DNA of 64,000 nucleotides from Roseburia_C sp900315735 (GCA_052118425.1 JBQKHF010000014.1); one strand, 5' to 3'. Positions 35,563-45,086 are shown, numbered from the stretch's first letter. The notes: a model not told the origin generated them from the sequence alone. Program-made: numbers and translations.

Positions 35563-37734
35563 TTAGTAATTCTCTTTCCAGTACACTTCGATTTTATCGC
35601 CATCCTGCAATACCTGTGTATACTGGGCATCCACGCCATTGATTAATGTTACAATTGCTCTTCCGTGGGATGCTGACAAGTCAAAATCAATATAATCGAA
35701 AATGTCTACGAATACATATTCTTCTTTGCCGCTTAAAGTAATTTTCTGATTATTTGCAATAATATGTAATTCTTTGCTTTCCGGCTCTGTTGGTTTCTGC
35801 TCCGGTGCAGTGGCTGCTGCTTCTGCTGCAGAATCTGTATTCGTTTCAACTGCTGTCTCATGAACTTCAGCTGCACTGTCTGTGCTTTCTTCTGTTGAAG
35901 CTTCTTCTTCCGGTCCGGCATCAAATCTGTGGTCTGCCTGTCCATAGGAAATATGACGTTCACCGCTTTCATAGGCAGAAGCACTCCATTCGATTTCAAA
36001 GTTCTCATAGCAAAGGGAACCCATATCTGCCGGTTTTCCATTTAAGATAATTCCGGCTTCTTCATCTATCCGCACATCCATAAACTCTGCCAGCTGTCCG
36101 ATGGTATAGAAGTTTCTGGTTTCGATTTCGTCCCCTTCCTGAATGACATAATTAGAAGGTTCTAAGCTTCCGTTGACCTGAACAAATTTCGGGCAGGTAA
36201 TATTGATGCCATTGACCTGGAAGGTAATGGTAGATGATGTATATTCATCTAACTGTTCAATCGTATATACGGCTTCTTTTCCAATGGTAGATGCTTCTAT
36301 CGTAATCTCGGAATTTGGAATCAGCGGTGTGTTGATGCTGACTACTCTTCCGTCCACTTTGACAATAGCTGATTCTCCCGGTTCTCCACGGACAATTCTC
36401 GGCTTGCCATTTACGGTAAACTCTACTGCCTTACCGCGTCTTGGGAACAGTGCCTCATTTGGGAAGCCTGCCTGTAATGCCGCATCTACAATGGTAAGAT
36501 GGCTGTTATCATAAAGCTTTAAGCGTTCTCCGTTAAAACGAACCATAATGAAATTATTCTTCTGGTCATAATAATTAAGGCAGATTCCAATCGGTGTTAC
36601 CAATAACGGGTCTTTCTTAATCTCTTCCTGTGCAAAATGAACTTCTTTTAAAACTTCTTCTCCACGTAAAGCCACACGTTCTCTTGGAATTTCAAGCTTG
36701 TCTGCAAGCATTTCCGTAAATCCGTGGATTTTGCCGCCACCGCCAACTACGAAAGTCGCGCTGACCGATTTATCACCATTTAACTCTTTGATTTTCTCTG
36801 CTACTTCTGTGGTAATTTTATCCACAGTATCATGGGTTAAATCCCAGATTTCTTCGGAAGGAATCGTATGGGTAATACTCATAATATCGGTAAATTCCAC
36901 TTCATCCGCCATACCGGATGTCAGCTTCATATGTTCTGCCATATTAAAATCTACCAGATAATGCTGTACGATTAATTCGGTCAGCTCATCTCCTGCATAA
37001 GGAATCATGCCATATGCAATAATACTGCCGTCTCTGGTAACACAGATATCGGATGTACCGGCTCCCACATCAACCAGTGCAATATTTAACATACGAAAGG
37101 CTTCCGGAATTGCTACATTGATTGCAGCAATAGGCTCCAAAGTCAGATTGGCAACATTTAATCCAGCCTGTCCTACTGCGGAATACAGACCATCTACAAC
37201 GTCCTCCGGCAGGAAGGTTACGATAATATCCTCAGAAATTTTCTTTGCCTTATGTCCTTCGATATTGGAAAAGACTTCATCATTGATATAATATTTTACA
37301 ACTGAATATCCCACACAGTAAAATTTGTAATGGGTATCATTCCGCTCTTTTAAAATCTGCTGGGCATGGTCTACTCCCAGTAAATCCAGAGTATGTATAT
37401 GTTCTGCAGTTACTACAGTCTCTTCTGCAAATTCATATTCCACGCTGGTGGTCACGGTTTTCAGTACACGACCAGCAGCAGCAATACAGACATCTGTAAG
37501 CTTTGTCTCTAACTGCCCCTCTAATTCTGCCTTTACTTCTGCAATGGTTCTGCCCACTCTTCCGATATCATGAATCTGACCATCCAACATGGCTCTGGTT
37601 TCATGCTCTTTCATATACTGGGCTGCCACATAGAAATCTTTGCCTTCCCGATATCCAACTGTTCCAACTACGTTTCTTGTTCCGATATCTAAGCCAAATA
37701 CAAATTGATTTGCATTCTGTTCTGCATTATCCAT
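35563..37734 (-). CDS. FtsA-like cell division/pilus ATPase, long form
   Basis: An actin-fold protein: FGLDIGTRNVVGTVGY (phosphate 1), ALVDVGAGTSDICVT (phosphate 2) and ATFVVGGGGKIHGFTEML (adenosine). After the actin core (about residue 420) come ubiquitin-like or beta-rich modules (VDGRVVSIN; EIETRNFYTIGQLAEFM), an Ala-Glu-Thr-rich linker (about 605-650) and another small beta domain ending in IEVYWKENY. At 723 aa it is much longer than classical FtsA (about 420). The start at 37734 lies inside the end of coaE (8-base overlap). A link to division is inferred from the core fold only. Confidence 0.82.
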   Translation of the reverse strand: MDNAEQNANQFVFGLDIGTRNVVGTVGYREGKDFYVAAQYMKEHETRAMLDGQIHDIGRVGRTIAEVKAELEGQLETKLTDVCIAAAGRVLKTVTTSVEYEFAEETVVTAEHIHTLDLLGVDHAQQILKERNDTHYKFYCVGYSVVKYYINDEVFSNIEGHKAKKISEDIIVTFLPEDVVDGLYSAVGQAGLNVANLTLEPIAAINVAIPEAFRMLNIALVDVGAGTSDICVTRDGSIIAYGMIPYAGDELTELIVQHYLVDFNMAEHMKLTSGMADEVEFTDIMSITHTIPSEEIWDLTHDTVDKITTEVAEKIKELNGDKSVSATFVVGGGGKIHGFTEMLADKLEIPRERVALRGEEVLKEVHFAQEEIKKDPLLVTPIGICLNYYDQKNNFIMVRFNGERLKLYDNSHLTIVDAALQAGFPNEALFPRRGKAVEFTVNGKPRIVRGEPGESAIVKVDGRVVSINTPLIPNSEITIEASTIGKEAVYTIEQLDEYTSSTITFQVNGINITCPKFVQVNGSLEPSNYVIQEGDEIETRNFYTIGQLAEFMDVRIDEEAGIILNGKPADMGSLCYENFEIEWSASAYESGERHISYGQADHRFDAGPEEEASTEESTDSAAEVHETAVETNTDSAAEAAATAPEQKPTEPESKELHIIANNQKITLSGKEEYVFVDIFDYIDFDLSASHGRAIVTLINGVDAQYTQVLQDGDKIEVYWKENY

Positions 37735-38341
37735 TGGTATTTTCTCCCTCATTCTCTATTATCGTTCTTACCTGTGCAATGGTTTCTTCCGTCGTACCAT
37801 TATTATCAATTACCACTTTGCAATGTCTGCGGTATTCACTCTCACTGAGCTGGCTTTCAAACATTTCACTGATTTTTTCATCACTGTAGCCTCTCGACTG
37901 CTTCAGTCTTGCTCTTCGATTATCCTCTGAAGTATAAATATACCATAATTCATCGCAAATTTCATCATAATGTTCTTCGATTAATAATGCCGCTTCCAAT
38001 ACCAGATACCGGAGCTTTCCTTCCGTCTTCTCCTGCTCTAATGTATGAAGCACATATTCCTTTACTGCCGGATGCAAAATTTCATTCATTCCGTTCCGCT
38101 TAGCTTCATCCTTGAAAATAACAGCTGCCGCCTTCGGACGGTCCATCTGCCCCTTTTCATCAAAGACATCTGTTCCGGCAAACAGCTCCTGCAATTTTTC
38201 ATTACAGGACTGTCCCGGCTCGGAAAGCTCTCTTGCGATGTCATCCGCCAGCATTACTTTCGTATCTTCTCTGCCGGCAAGATATTTTAATATTTCTGTT
38301 TTTCCGGCTCCTACGCCTCCGGTAATTCCGATAAATTTCAT
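37727..38341 (-). CDS. coaE: Dephospho-CoA kinase
   Basis: Phosphorylates the ribose of dephospho-CoA in the last step of CoA synthesis. P-loop GITGGVGAGKTEI at the start, then DDIARELSEPGQ and LVLEAALLIEEHYDEICDE. Length 204 aa. The start at 38341 follows GGCAGGAATT; an upstream frame to 38395 extends only into polA. It follows polA by 22 bases, a common arrangement in Clostridia. Confidence 0.95.
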   Translation of the reverse strand: MKFIGITGGVGAGKTEILKYLAGREDTKVMLADDIARELSEPGQSCNEKLQELFAGTDVFDEKGQMDRPKAAAVIFKDEAKRNGMNEILHPAVKEYVLHTLEQEKTEGKLRYLVLEAALLIEEHYDEICDELWYIYTSEDNRRARLKQSRGYSDEKISEMFESQLSESEYRRHCKVVIDNNGTTEETIAQVRTIIENEGENTNG

Positions 38342-38363
38342 AATTCCTGCCTTATGCCTTATC

Positions 38364-41000
38364 TTATTTTGCTTCGTACCAGTTATTTCCGGCATGCATA
38401 TCTACCTCTAAAGTTACTGCAAGGTCTGCTGCATGAAGCATTTCTTCTTTCAAAATTTTCTCTACCTGCTCTTGTTCCTCTTTGCAGGTCTCTACCAAAA
38501 GTTCATCATGTACCTGTAAAATCAATTTTGATTTCAAGCCTTCCTCTTTCAGGCGGTCATGCACATGAATCATGGCTATTTTAATAATATCTGCTGCAGA
38601 ACCCTGAATCGGTGCATTCATTGCCACACGTTCTCCAAAGGAACGCTGCATGAAATTACTGGAGGATAACTCCGGCACCGGTCTTCTTCTGCCAAACATC
38701 GTTGTGACATAACCTTTTGTCTTGCCATCCTCTACCAGTCCGTCTAAGAATGTCTTGATTCCAGGATAAGTTTCAAAATAGCTCTTAATATACTGTTCTG
38801 CTTCTTTTCTGGTAATGCTCAAGTCCTGACTTAATCCAAAAGAACTGATTCCATAGACGATACCAAAGTTTACCGCTTTCGCATTTCTTCGCTGCAGCGG
38901 TGTTACTTCTTCGAATGGCACATGAAATACCTTGGATGCAGTAATCGCATGAATATCCTCTGCATGCTTGTAGGCATCAATCAGATTTTTATCTCCTGAC
39001 ATATGTGCCAGCAGACGAAGCTCTATCTGGGAATAATCCGCATCTAAGAATACATAACCTTCTCTCGGTAAAAATACTTTACGAATCAGCCGTCCTAATT
39101 CCATACGGATTGGAATATTCTGAAGATTCGGGTCTGTACTGCTTAAACGTCCGGTGGCTGTTATGGTCTGCTGGAATGTACTGTGAATTCTTCCGTCTTC
39201 AGCAATAAATGCAGCCAGTCCATCGGCATATGTGGATTTTAATTTGGTCAACTGACGGTACTCTAATATTTTTGATACAATCGGATAATCCGGTGCCAGC
39301 TTTTCCAATACATCTGCTGCAGTGGAATATCCTGTCTTGGTCTTCTTGCCGTTTGGCATCTGCAGTTTTTCAAAAAGAATCACGCCAAGCTGTTTTGGTG
39401 AATTGATATTAAAGGTTTCACCGGCTTCTTCGTAGATTTCTTTTTCGATTTTATCTATGGATACTGCAAGATTCTCTCCATATTCTTTTAAAGCGTCTGC
39501 ATCAATGGCAATGCCTTCCTTTTCCATGTCAGATAAAGTATATACCAACGGCATTTCTATTTTATCAAAGAGTTCTTTCATGCCCTCTTCTTCTAACTGT
39601 TTTGTCAGCGGTTCTTTTGCCATTAAATTAATATATACCTGATAGCATGCCATTTTTAAGAATTCTTCCGGCTTTTCTTCCGATGCTGCGGCTAAATCTT
39701 TCTTTCCAAGATAATCCTCTTTCGATGGCACCATCAAATCGAGATAGTCTTTTGCAATGTCTTCATAGGCATAGTCATTTTTTAACGGATTTAATAAATA
39801 AGCAGCTATCTTCACATCAAAAATATGACTTTTTTCATCCGCTTCTATCCATCTAAGCTGTGGTTTCAAATCAAAGGTACAAAGTTCTGTGCCTGCTGCA
39901 AGAAGCCGTCTGCACTGTTCGAAAAGATACTGTTCTGTTACAAATCCTTCTACCGGGATATATGCCACATCTTCTTTTGTGCATGCAACTGCAAGCCCCA
40001 GTACAACATCCTTTTCATAAATCAACTGGATGCCTGCTGCCTGCTGCTCCTTTGCCTTTGCAAAGAATTCTTCTACCTCAGCAAAATCTCCAATTCGTTT
40101 AAAGTTTTCCTCTCCGGTATTTACCGGTGTGTCCACTTCAAACCGTTTCAAAAGATTCTTAAATTCCAGACGCTTACACATCACATAAGCTTCCGGTGTA
40201 TACAAATTGCCAATTCTTGCTTCGTTGATGTCATATGGGATATCTGCATCTATCTTAATGGTAGCCAGTGTCTTACTTAACTGTGCCATATCATAATGCT
40301 CTTTTAACATTTCTTTTGCACGGTTTGGCTTAATTTCTTCTACATGGGCATACGCATTTTCAATGCTGCCATATGCAACAATCAGGTTCGTGGCTGTCTT
40401 TTCGCCGATTCCCGGTACACCCGGAATATTATCTGCGGTATCGCCCATCAGTGCCTTTACATCAATAAACTGTAATGGTGTAACCTGATATTTTTCCAAT
40501 ACCTCTTTGGTATTATAATCTTCGATTTCGGTTCCGGTCCGCTTGGTCTTTGGAATCCGAATCTTAATATGGTCACTGGCAAGCTGCAATAAGTCCCGGT
40601 CTCCAGACACTACAGACACTTCATAGCCTGCTGCTTCACTGCGCTTTGCTATGGTTCCTAAAAGGTCATCTGCTTCTAAGCCTTCTTTTTCAATTACCGT
40701 AACTCCCATGGCACGCAGCATTTCTTTCATCAACGGTACCTGCTGCCGTAATTCTTCTGCCATCGGTTTTCTCGTTCCCTTGTATGCATCAAACATCTTA
40801 TGACGGAATGTCGGTGCATGCACATCAAAAGCAACCGTAAGATACTCCGGCTGCTCTTCCTCTAATATTTTAAATAAAATGTTTAAGAAACCATATACTG
40901 CATTGGTATGAAGTCCCTCTGCATTGGTCAAATCCGGTAATCCAAAAAATGCCCGGTTTAATATACTGTGTCCATCGATCAGAACTAATTTTTCGCTCAT
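38364..41000 (-). CDS. polA: DNA polymerase I (proofreading domain inactive)
   Basis: Fills gaps and removes RNA primers. Residues 1-290 are the 5'-3' exonuclease (GHSILNRAF, GDRDLLQL, GDTADNIPGVPGIGEKTA). About 295-470 corresponds to the 3'-5' exonuclease fold, but the acidic pair is replaced (LIYEKD where DTE is expected) and other catalytic aspartates are missing, so proofreading is lost as in Bacillus. The polymerase has motif A DADYSQIELRLLAHMSGD, motif B RRNAKAVNFGIVYG and motif C QVHDELLVE. Length 878 aa. Confidence 0.97.
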   Translation of the reverse strand: MSEKLVLIDGHSILNRAFFGLPDLTNAEGLHTNAVYGFLNILFKILEEEQPEYLTVAFDVHAPTFRHKMFDAYKGTRKPMAEELRQQVPLMKEMLRAMGVTVIEKEGLEADDLLGTIAKRSEAAGYEVSVVSGDRDLLQLASDHIKIRIPKTKRTGTEIEDYNTKEVLEKYQVTPLQFIDVKALMGDTADNIPGVPGIGEKTATNLIVAYGSIENAYAHVEEIKPNRAKEMLKEHYDMAQLSKTLATIKIDADIPYDINEARIGNLYTPEAYVMCKRLEFKNLLKRFEVDTPVNTGEENFKRIGDFAEVEEFFAKAKEQQAAGIQLIYEKDVVLGLAVACTKEDVAYIPVEGFVTEQYLFEQCRRLLAAGTELCTFDLKPQLRWIEADEKSHIFDVKIAAYLLNPLKNDYAYEDIAKDYLDLMVPSKEDYLGKKDLAAASEEKPEEFLKMACYQVYINLMAKEPLTKQLEEEGMKELFDKIEMPLVYTLSDMEKEGIAIDADALKEYGENLAVSIDKIEKEIYEEAGETFNINSPKQLGVILFEKLQMPNGKKTKTGYSTAADVLEKLAPDYPIVSKILEYRQLTKLKSTYADGLAAFIAEDGRIHSTFQQTITATGRLSSTDPNLQNIPIRMELGRLIRKVFLPREGYVFLDADYSQIELRLLAHMSGDKNLIDAYKHAEDIHAITASKVFHVPFEEVTPLQRRNAKAVNFGIVYGISSFGLSQDLSITRKEAEQYIKSYFETYPGIKTFLDGLVEDGKTKGYVTTMFGRRRPVPELSSSNFMQRSFGERVAMNAPIQGSAADIIKIAMIHVHDRLKEEGLKSKLILQVHDELLVETCKEEQEQVEKILKEEMLHAADLAVTLEVDMHAGNNWYEAK

Positions 41001-41006
41001 CTTGTC

Positions 41007-41474
41007 CTAACTTTCCTCATCCATCATCTGGAAGAATTTTGTATCTATTTCAGGGTATGACCGTTTCAATGAAATCGGCTTACCACTACGGTCTAAGAAG
41101 CAGTGCTCACTGGCTGCAATTGTCCGAAGCTCTCCGGTCTCTTTATCTGTCATACGATAACGGACACTGAGTTTGATTCCATTGTAACTTGCAATTGCTG
41201 TCTCAATGACAACGGTGTCCCCGAAACGCACCATGCTCTTATATTCACACTGTACCGACAGTACCGGACTGATAATTTCCTGGTCTTCCATCTGCTTATA
41301 GCTGAAGCCCATCTGGTCCATCAAATCCATTCGTGCCTCTTCCATCCAACGGATATAATTGGAGTGATGCACTATCCCCATCTGGTCTGTCTCATAATAT
41401 TTTACATTATGCTCATACGGTTTTACCTTAATTGGTGTTACTCCATGATAAATGTCAACTCTTGTATCCTTCAT
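41007..41474 (-). CDS. Acyl-CoA thioesterase, YbgC/4-HBT family
   Basis: A hotdog-fold thioesterase. The catalytic region is YYETDQMGIVHHSNYIRWME (family Asp in ETDQMG). Then come RFGDTVVIETAI and a SEHCFLDRSGKP strand. Length 155 aa from the ATG at 41474, placed 6 bases after AAGGTG; a GTG at 41483 is also possible. It is 7 bases upstream of polA on the same strand. The natural substrate is not known; acyl-CoA is the family rule. Confidence 0.9.
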   Translation of the reverse strand: MKDTRVDIYHGVTPIKVKPYEHNVKYYETDQMGIVHHSNYIRWMEEARMDLMDQMGFSYKQMEDQEIISPVLSVQCEYKSMVRFGDTVVIETAIASYNGIKLSVRYRMTDKETGELRTIAASEHCFLDRSGKPISLKRSYPEIDTKFFQMMDEES

Positions 41475-41564
41475 ATCTGTCACCTTCCTTACGAAACGAT
41501 TATACTCAAAAAACGAACGACGTTCAAGCGTCGGAGGGATTCTTTTCGAATTATTCCGCCTTTT

Positions 41565-42068
41565 CTATTCTCCAGTCACCTGAATCTGACACATTTTCAT
41601 AGTTGTAAGTGCTGCCTCATGGGATTCCGGTGTCACTCCGGCACAGCATGCGGCATCCACTGTAATTTCTACATCTGGAAATTCTGCCTTTAAAATCAGA
41701 GCATTGGATACCACACAGATATCCGTACAAAGACCGCATAATTCTATTTCTTCAAAGTTCCGCTCCGCCCAGTGTGTCCAGCCAAAGGTCGGTTTATTAA
41801 TATAACTGCATCCCGGCACCTCTAAGCCTTCTGCAATCTCCCAGCCCTTTGTTCCTTCGATGCAATGTTCCACCGGAAGCTTCTTTCCCTCCGGTGTACT
41901 AAGATAATCTGACTGATGGGTATCACGGGTAAAAATGATTTCGTCCCCACGCTCCTGATACTCTTTAATTTTCTCTTTTACCTTTGGTACAATTTCCTGC
42001 GCTTCCTTTGTTCCAAGCGAACCATCAATAAAATCATTCTGCATATCTACTACAATCAGTGTTTTCAT
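41565..42068 (-). CDS. Nicotinamidase / isochorismatase-family amidase
   Basis: The catalytic triad is complete: D8 in VVDMQNDF, K92 in INKPTFGW and C118 in CGLCTDICVVSNA. The metal-binding pattern DTHQSDY (D49, H51) is that of nicotinamidase (PncA-like), which turns nicotinamide into nicotinate for NAD recycling. Length 167 aa is short but complete for this group. The gene is single; a DUF6774-type gene runs divergently 116 bases away. Confidence 0.85.
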   Translation of the reverse strand: MKTLIVVDMQNDFIDGSLGTKEAQEIVPKVKEKIKEYQERGDEIIFTRDTHQSDYLSTPEGKKLPVEHCIEGTKGWEIAEGLEVPGCSYINKPTFGWTHWAERNFEEIELCGLCTDICVVSNALILKAEFPDVEITVDAACCAGVTPESHEAALTTMKMCQIQVTGE

Positions 42069-42184
42069 ATTTGATTCCTTTCATTCCTTTTTACAAATGA
42101 TTATCCTGAAGTTATTTTCTTTTATTATACACATTTTCTCTGACAGTTGCATAACATATCATAAATATCTTATGGTCAACCGCT

Positions 42185-42367
42185 ATGTCAAACTGTACGA
42201 ATCTTTTTTACCTCTCCACAATTTCCTGCCAGTTGTCCGAATGCCTGTCGACCGATGAGCTTACGCTTCTTGCCGCAGACCTTGTGGTATTAAGTGATAT
42301 GCTTGCAAATCTTGCTGCCCGAAAATCACTCTGTGAGCCTGCTGCTTCTGCGGAAGATGTGCCGTAA
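42185..42367 (+). CDS. Small DUF6774-like protein (60 aa)
   Basis: The protein reads as a small helical domain with the pattern of DUF6774: a Cys near position 15, CLSTDELTLLAADLVVLSD and MLANLAARKSLCE. Such proteins are common and uncharacterised in Lachnospiraceae. No Shine-Dalgarno sequence precedes the ATG. A TTGCAT-18-TATGGT pair just upstream would start the transcript only a few bases before the ATG, hinting at a leaderless mRNA. The stop is followed directly by R1 copy 5 and a terminator. Confidence 0.65.
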   Translation: MSNCTNLFYLSTISCQLSECLSTDELTLLAADLVVLSDMLANLAARKSLCEPAASAEDVP

Positions 42368-42374
42368 ACCACCT

Positions 42375-42417
42375 ACCGGACTTGCCACCGGCAGTTTCTT
42401 ACGGATGCCCGACAGCA
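42375..42417 (+). repeat. R1 hairpin repeat, copy 5
   Basis: CTTGCCACCGGCAG, then TTTCTTACGGATGCCCGACAGC and an A-run leading into a terminator. This copy is close to the family consensus. Confidence 0.8.
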
Positions 42418-42463
42418 AAAATGCAGAGAAGTATCTCTATAAACTACTTCTCTGCATTCTTTT
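42416..42463. terminator. Bidirectional intrinsic terminator
   Basis: ATGCAGAGAAGTA (42421-42433) pairs with TACTTCTCTGCAT around the loop CTCTATAAA with minor mismatch. There are A-runs on the left and TTTT on the right. It ends the DUF6774 gene and the TfoX unit. Confidence 0.8.
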
Positions 42464-42489
42464 ATAATGTCTTTGTAAAGCAAATAATT

Positions 42490-42549
42490 CTATTGTACTG
42501 CTAAATTTGCCAATATTTCTAAATCCTGTTCTTCTGCTTTTCGTACCAT
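42490..42549 (-). pseudogene. N-terminal stub of a GNAT acetyltransferase
   Basis: A ribosome site (GGAGAAACAAT) precedes ATG at 42549 and a 19-residue frame, MVRKAEEQDLEILANLAVQ, which looks like the first beta-alpha unit of an aminoglycoside 6'-acetyltransferase-like GNAT. It then hits TAG and the terminator region. The rest of the domain is missing, so this is probably a deletion remnant. It follows the TfoX gene. Confidence 0.5.
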
Positions 42550-42574
42550 ATTGTTTCTCCAAGCTGAAAATTGT

Positions 42575-42895
42575 CTATTTCTTCTTTTTCGGTTTTGGGG
42601 CTGGCAGTTCATCATACATTGCATGAAACAAGCCTGTCAAAAATTCCTTATTATCAACTTCATCTACCAACAACATCTCTTTTGCTCCCTCATAGGGTAA
42701 TTCATACGGAGCTGTCGGCATATAACTAATTGCTGATTTTACTGGTTTAACAAGTAATCTATCATCATAGATACCGCCTACAATCTTGCCACGATAATAA
42801 ATAATAAATTCTCCCATCATAGCTCGATAAGTAATTTCTTCTAACTCAGATAGCTGCCCTAAAATAAACTCTAAGTATTCCTTGCTTGATGCCAT
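42575..42895 (-). CDS. TfoX N-terminal domain protein
   Basis: A 106-residue protein with the TfoX/Sxy N-domain pattern: ITYRAMMGEFIIYYRGKIVGGIYDDRL then PYEGAKEMLLVDEVDNKEFL, and a Lys-rich end (PKPKKKK). In Gammaproteobacteria TfoX controls competence; single-domain homologues in Firmicutes have no known role. GAGGAGGAAAT precedes the ATG. Confidence 0.85.
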   Translation of the reverse strand: MASSKEYLEFILGQLSELEEITYRAMMGEFIIYYRGKIVGGIYDDRLLVKPVKSAISYMPTAPYELPYEGAKEMLLVDEVDNKEFLTGLFHAMYDELPAPKPKKKK

Positions 42896-43117
42896 ATTTC
42901 CTCCTCAAATTCCGATTTATATTATTCATTATAAATTGCTTTGCCAAATATTTACCTCCACACAATATTCTTATGTTGCCCAATTCTTCTGCCGTTAAGC
43001 GCCGCTCTTCCTCTGTATCATACTTCACTTTCTTGAAAAAGAAAAGGTACTGAAAGTTACAGCAGGCTGCACCCATCACAAATGTAAATTCTACACCTCT
43101 ACAGTGACCTGCCCTTA

Positions 43118-43705
43118 TCATTTTACACAATCCATTATGATTTTCTGGCACATATCATACCCTAACACAGAACTATTCAACGACAGTGTATAGTTCTCCG
43201 CCATTCCCCACTTCTGCTCTGTATAAAAGTTATAGTTTGCCCTGCGTCTTTTATTTGTATCATTTATCATTTTTATGGCATCTGCTTCTGTAACATGATA
43301 TAACCTGCAGATACGCTGTACCTTTTCCGGCATGTTTCCATGTATGAAGACATTCAGCACGTCAGCTCTGTCTCTTAAAATAAAATCTGCATTTCTTCCA
43401 ATGATTACACAGCTTTCTTTCTCAGCGATTTCCAGAATTACTTTTCTTTGTGCTTCATATACCATATCTTCCACTGATTTTCCCGTAATATCACGACCGG
43501 AAAAAGCATAGGCAAACAATCCTTTCTTGGGAGATAATTCAGCATTTTCCTGAATGTACTCCGGTGCGAACCCGGACTGTTCTGCAATCCGTCCAATGAT
43601 ATCCTTATCATAATAGGCGATACCAAGTTTTTTTGCCACTTCTTCCCCGATAAATCGACCGCCGCTTCCAAACTCTCTGCTGATTGTAATGATTCTTTTT
43701 GCCAT
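43118..43705 (-). CDS. Cytidylate kinase-like protein
   Basis: P-loop-like start ITISREFGSGGRFIGEEVAKK, then YYDKDIIGRIAEQSG, CVIIGRNADFILRD and NDTNKRRRANYNFYT. This is the cytidylate-kinase-2 type family widespread in Clostridia, of unproven substrate and distinct from Cmk. Length 195 aa. It starts 13 bases after the MATE gene with AAGGAGGAAGC, so the two are probably co-transcribed. Confidence 0.87.
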   Translation of the reverse strand: MAKRIITISREFGSGGRFIGEEVAKKLGIAYYDKDIIGRIAEQSGFAPEYIQENAELSPKKGLFAYAFSGRDITGKSVEDMVYEAQRKVILEIAEKESCVIIGRNADFILRDRADVLNVFIHGNMPEKVQRICRLYHVTEADAIKMINDTNKRRRANYNFYTEQKWGMAENYTLSLNSSVLGYDMCQKIIMDCVK

Positions 43706-43718
43706 AGCTGCTTCCTCC

Positions 43719-45086
43719 TTAACTTAAACTTTCCACTTTATTCTTCCGGATTCTCTTTAAAAATACATATTCCACCAGGCATGCAACAATCTCTGTTATC
43801 GGAAATGCCCACCAGATTAAGGAAACGCCCATCTGTCCGTTTCTGACCAATATGGAGAAAATGCCTGCCAGCGGTAATATAACTACAAGCTGTCTGAGCA
43901 GTGAAATTATAAGCGATTCCATGCCACCGTCCAATGCCTGATAAATTCCCTGATATGCTACATTGATTCCGGCAAAAATAAAGCTGATAGAAATAATTCT
44001 CATTGCTTCGATAAAATATTCTCTTGACTGTCCTGCATTAAATAATGTTGCAAAAGCCCCCGGGAAAATTTCTGTAATTGCCACACCAACAATCATAAGC
44101 ACAATCGTATAGATTAAGCCATATTTGATTCCATCCTGAATCCTCTTCTTGCTATGCATTCCGTATGCAAAAGCAATAATCGGTGTGATTGCATCTCTAA
44201 GTCCAAAGGCAAGGAACAGTACAAACTGCTGTACTTTATAGAACAATCCATATGCGGTCTGCGCCGAAGGACTGAATTTTAAAATCAGATTCATCACATA
44301 AACCATAATAGACATAAGCGCCTGTGCAATAATTGCCGGAAGTCCGATTGCATAGATTTCCCTGATAATTCTGCCCTCCGGTTTTATAAACTTTACACCA
44401 TGCTCAAATTCCTTATTCAATTTTACATGGAAAATAAATAATAACGCTGCTGATACCACCTGTCCGATTACGGTCGCATAGGCTGCGCCCTCTACTCCCA
44501 TTTCAGGAACAGGTCCGATGCCATAAATCATAATTGGGTCAAGAATAATATTTATCACTGCTCCCACAACCTGACCGATTGTAGAGTATAGGGAACGCCC
44601 GGTTGCCTGTAACAGTTTCTCAAATAACGAGAAGAAAATAATTCCAAATGAAATCACACAGCATATTCTTAAGTAGCTTGTTCCCATTGCAATAACTTCC
44701 GCATCAACGGTCTGGGATGAGATGTATGCTTTTACTCCAAAAATTCCAAACAACAGGCATACCACATAAATAATTACTCCAAGAAACAAACTGTTTCCTG
44801 CCACTTTTGCTGCCTTTTTGTTATTTCCCTGTCCCAGTGTTCTAGCAAGAAGCGCATTGGTTCCCACACCGGTTCCGATTCCCACTGCTACCATAAGCAT
44901 CTGAACCGGAAACACCAGTGTAAGTGCATTTAGTGCAGCCTCACTTCCTGATTTCATGTTTCCAACAAAGGCACTGTCTACAATGTTGTAAACTGCCTGC
45001 AATGCCATCGATAAAATCATCGGTATTCCCATTTGCACCATGAGTTTATTTACCGGCATTTCCTTCATCTTGTTACTTTCTGCCAT
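43719..45086 (-). CDS. MATE family multidrug/Na+ antiporter
   Basis: About twelve hydrophobic helices in two halves, starting KMKEMPVNKLMVQMGIPMIL and with the MATE patterns TLVFPVQMLMVAVGIGTGVGTNAL and RDAITPIIAFAYG. Length 455 aa fits the DinF/NorM-like class. These pumps export cationic drugs or metabolites using Na+ or H+. The start follows AAAAGGAGGA. R1 copy 6 lies just upstream. Confidence 0.92.
   Translation of the reverse strand: MAESNKMKEMPVNKLMVQMGIPMILSMALQAVYNIVDSAFVGNMKSGSEAALNALTLVFPVQMLMVAVGIGTGVGTNALLARTLGQGNNKKAAKVAGNSLFLGVIIYVVCLLFGIFGVKAYISSQTVDAEVIAMGTSYLRICCVISFGIIFFSLFEKLLQATGRSLYSTIGQVVGAVINIILDPIMIYGIGPVPEMGVEGAAYATVIGQVVSAALLFIFHVKLNKEFEHGVKFIKPEGRIIREIYAIGLPAIIAQALMSIMVYVMNLILKFSPSAQTAYGLFYKVQQFVLFLAFGLRDAITPIIAFAYGMHSKKRIQDGIKYGLIYTIVLMIVGVAITEIFPGAFATLFNAGQSREYFIEAMRIISISFIFAGINVAYQGIYQALDGGMESLIISLLRQLVVILPLAGIFSILVRNGQMGVSLIWWAFPITEIVACLVEYVFLKRIRKNKVESLS

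Noticed and set aside
42846..43151. Minus-strand frame of 101 codons between the TfoX and kinase-like genes
   Set aside because: It overlaps the TfoX start and the end of the kinase-like gene, lacks a good ribosome site, and I recognise no domain. The non-overlapping middle (42900-43117) might hide a remnant but I cannot support it.
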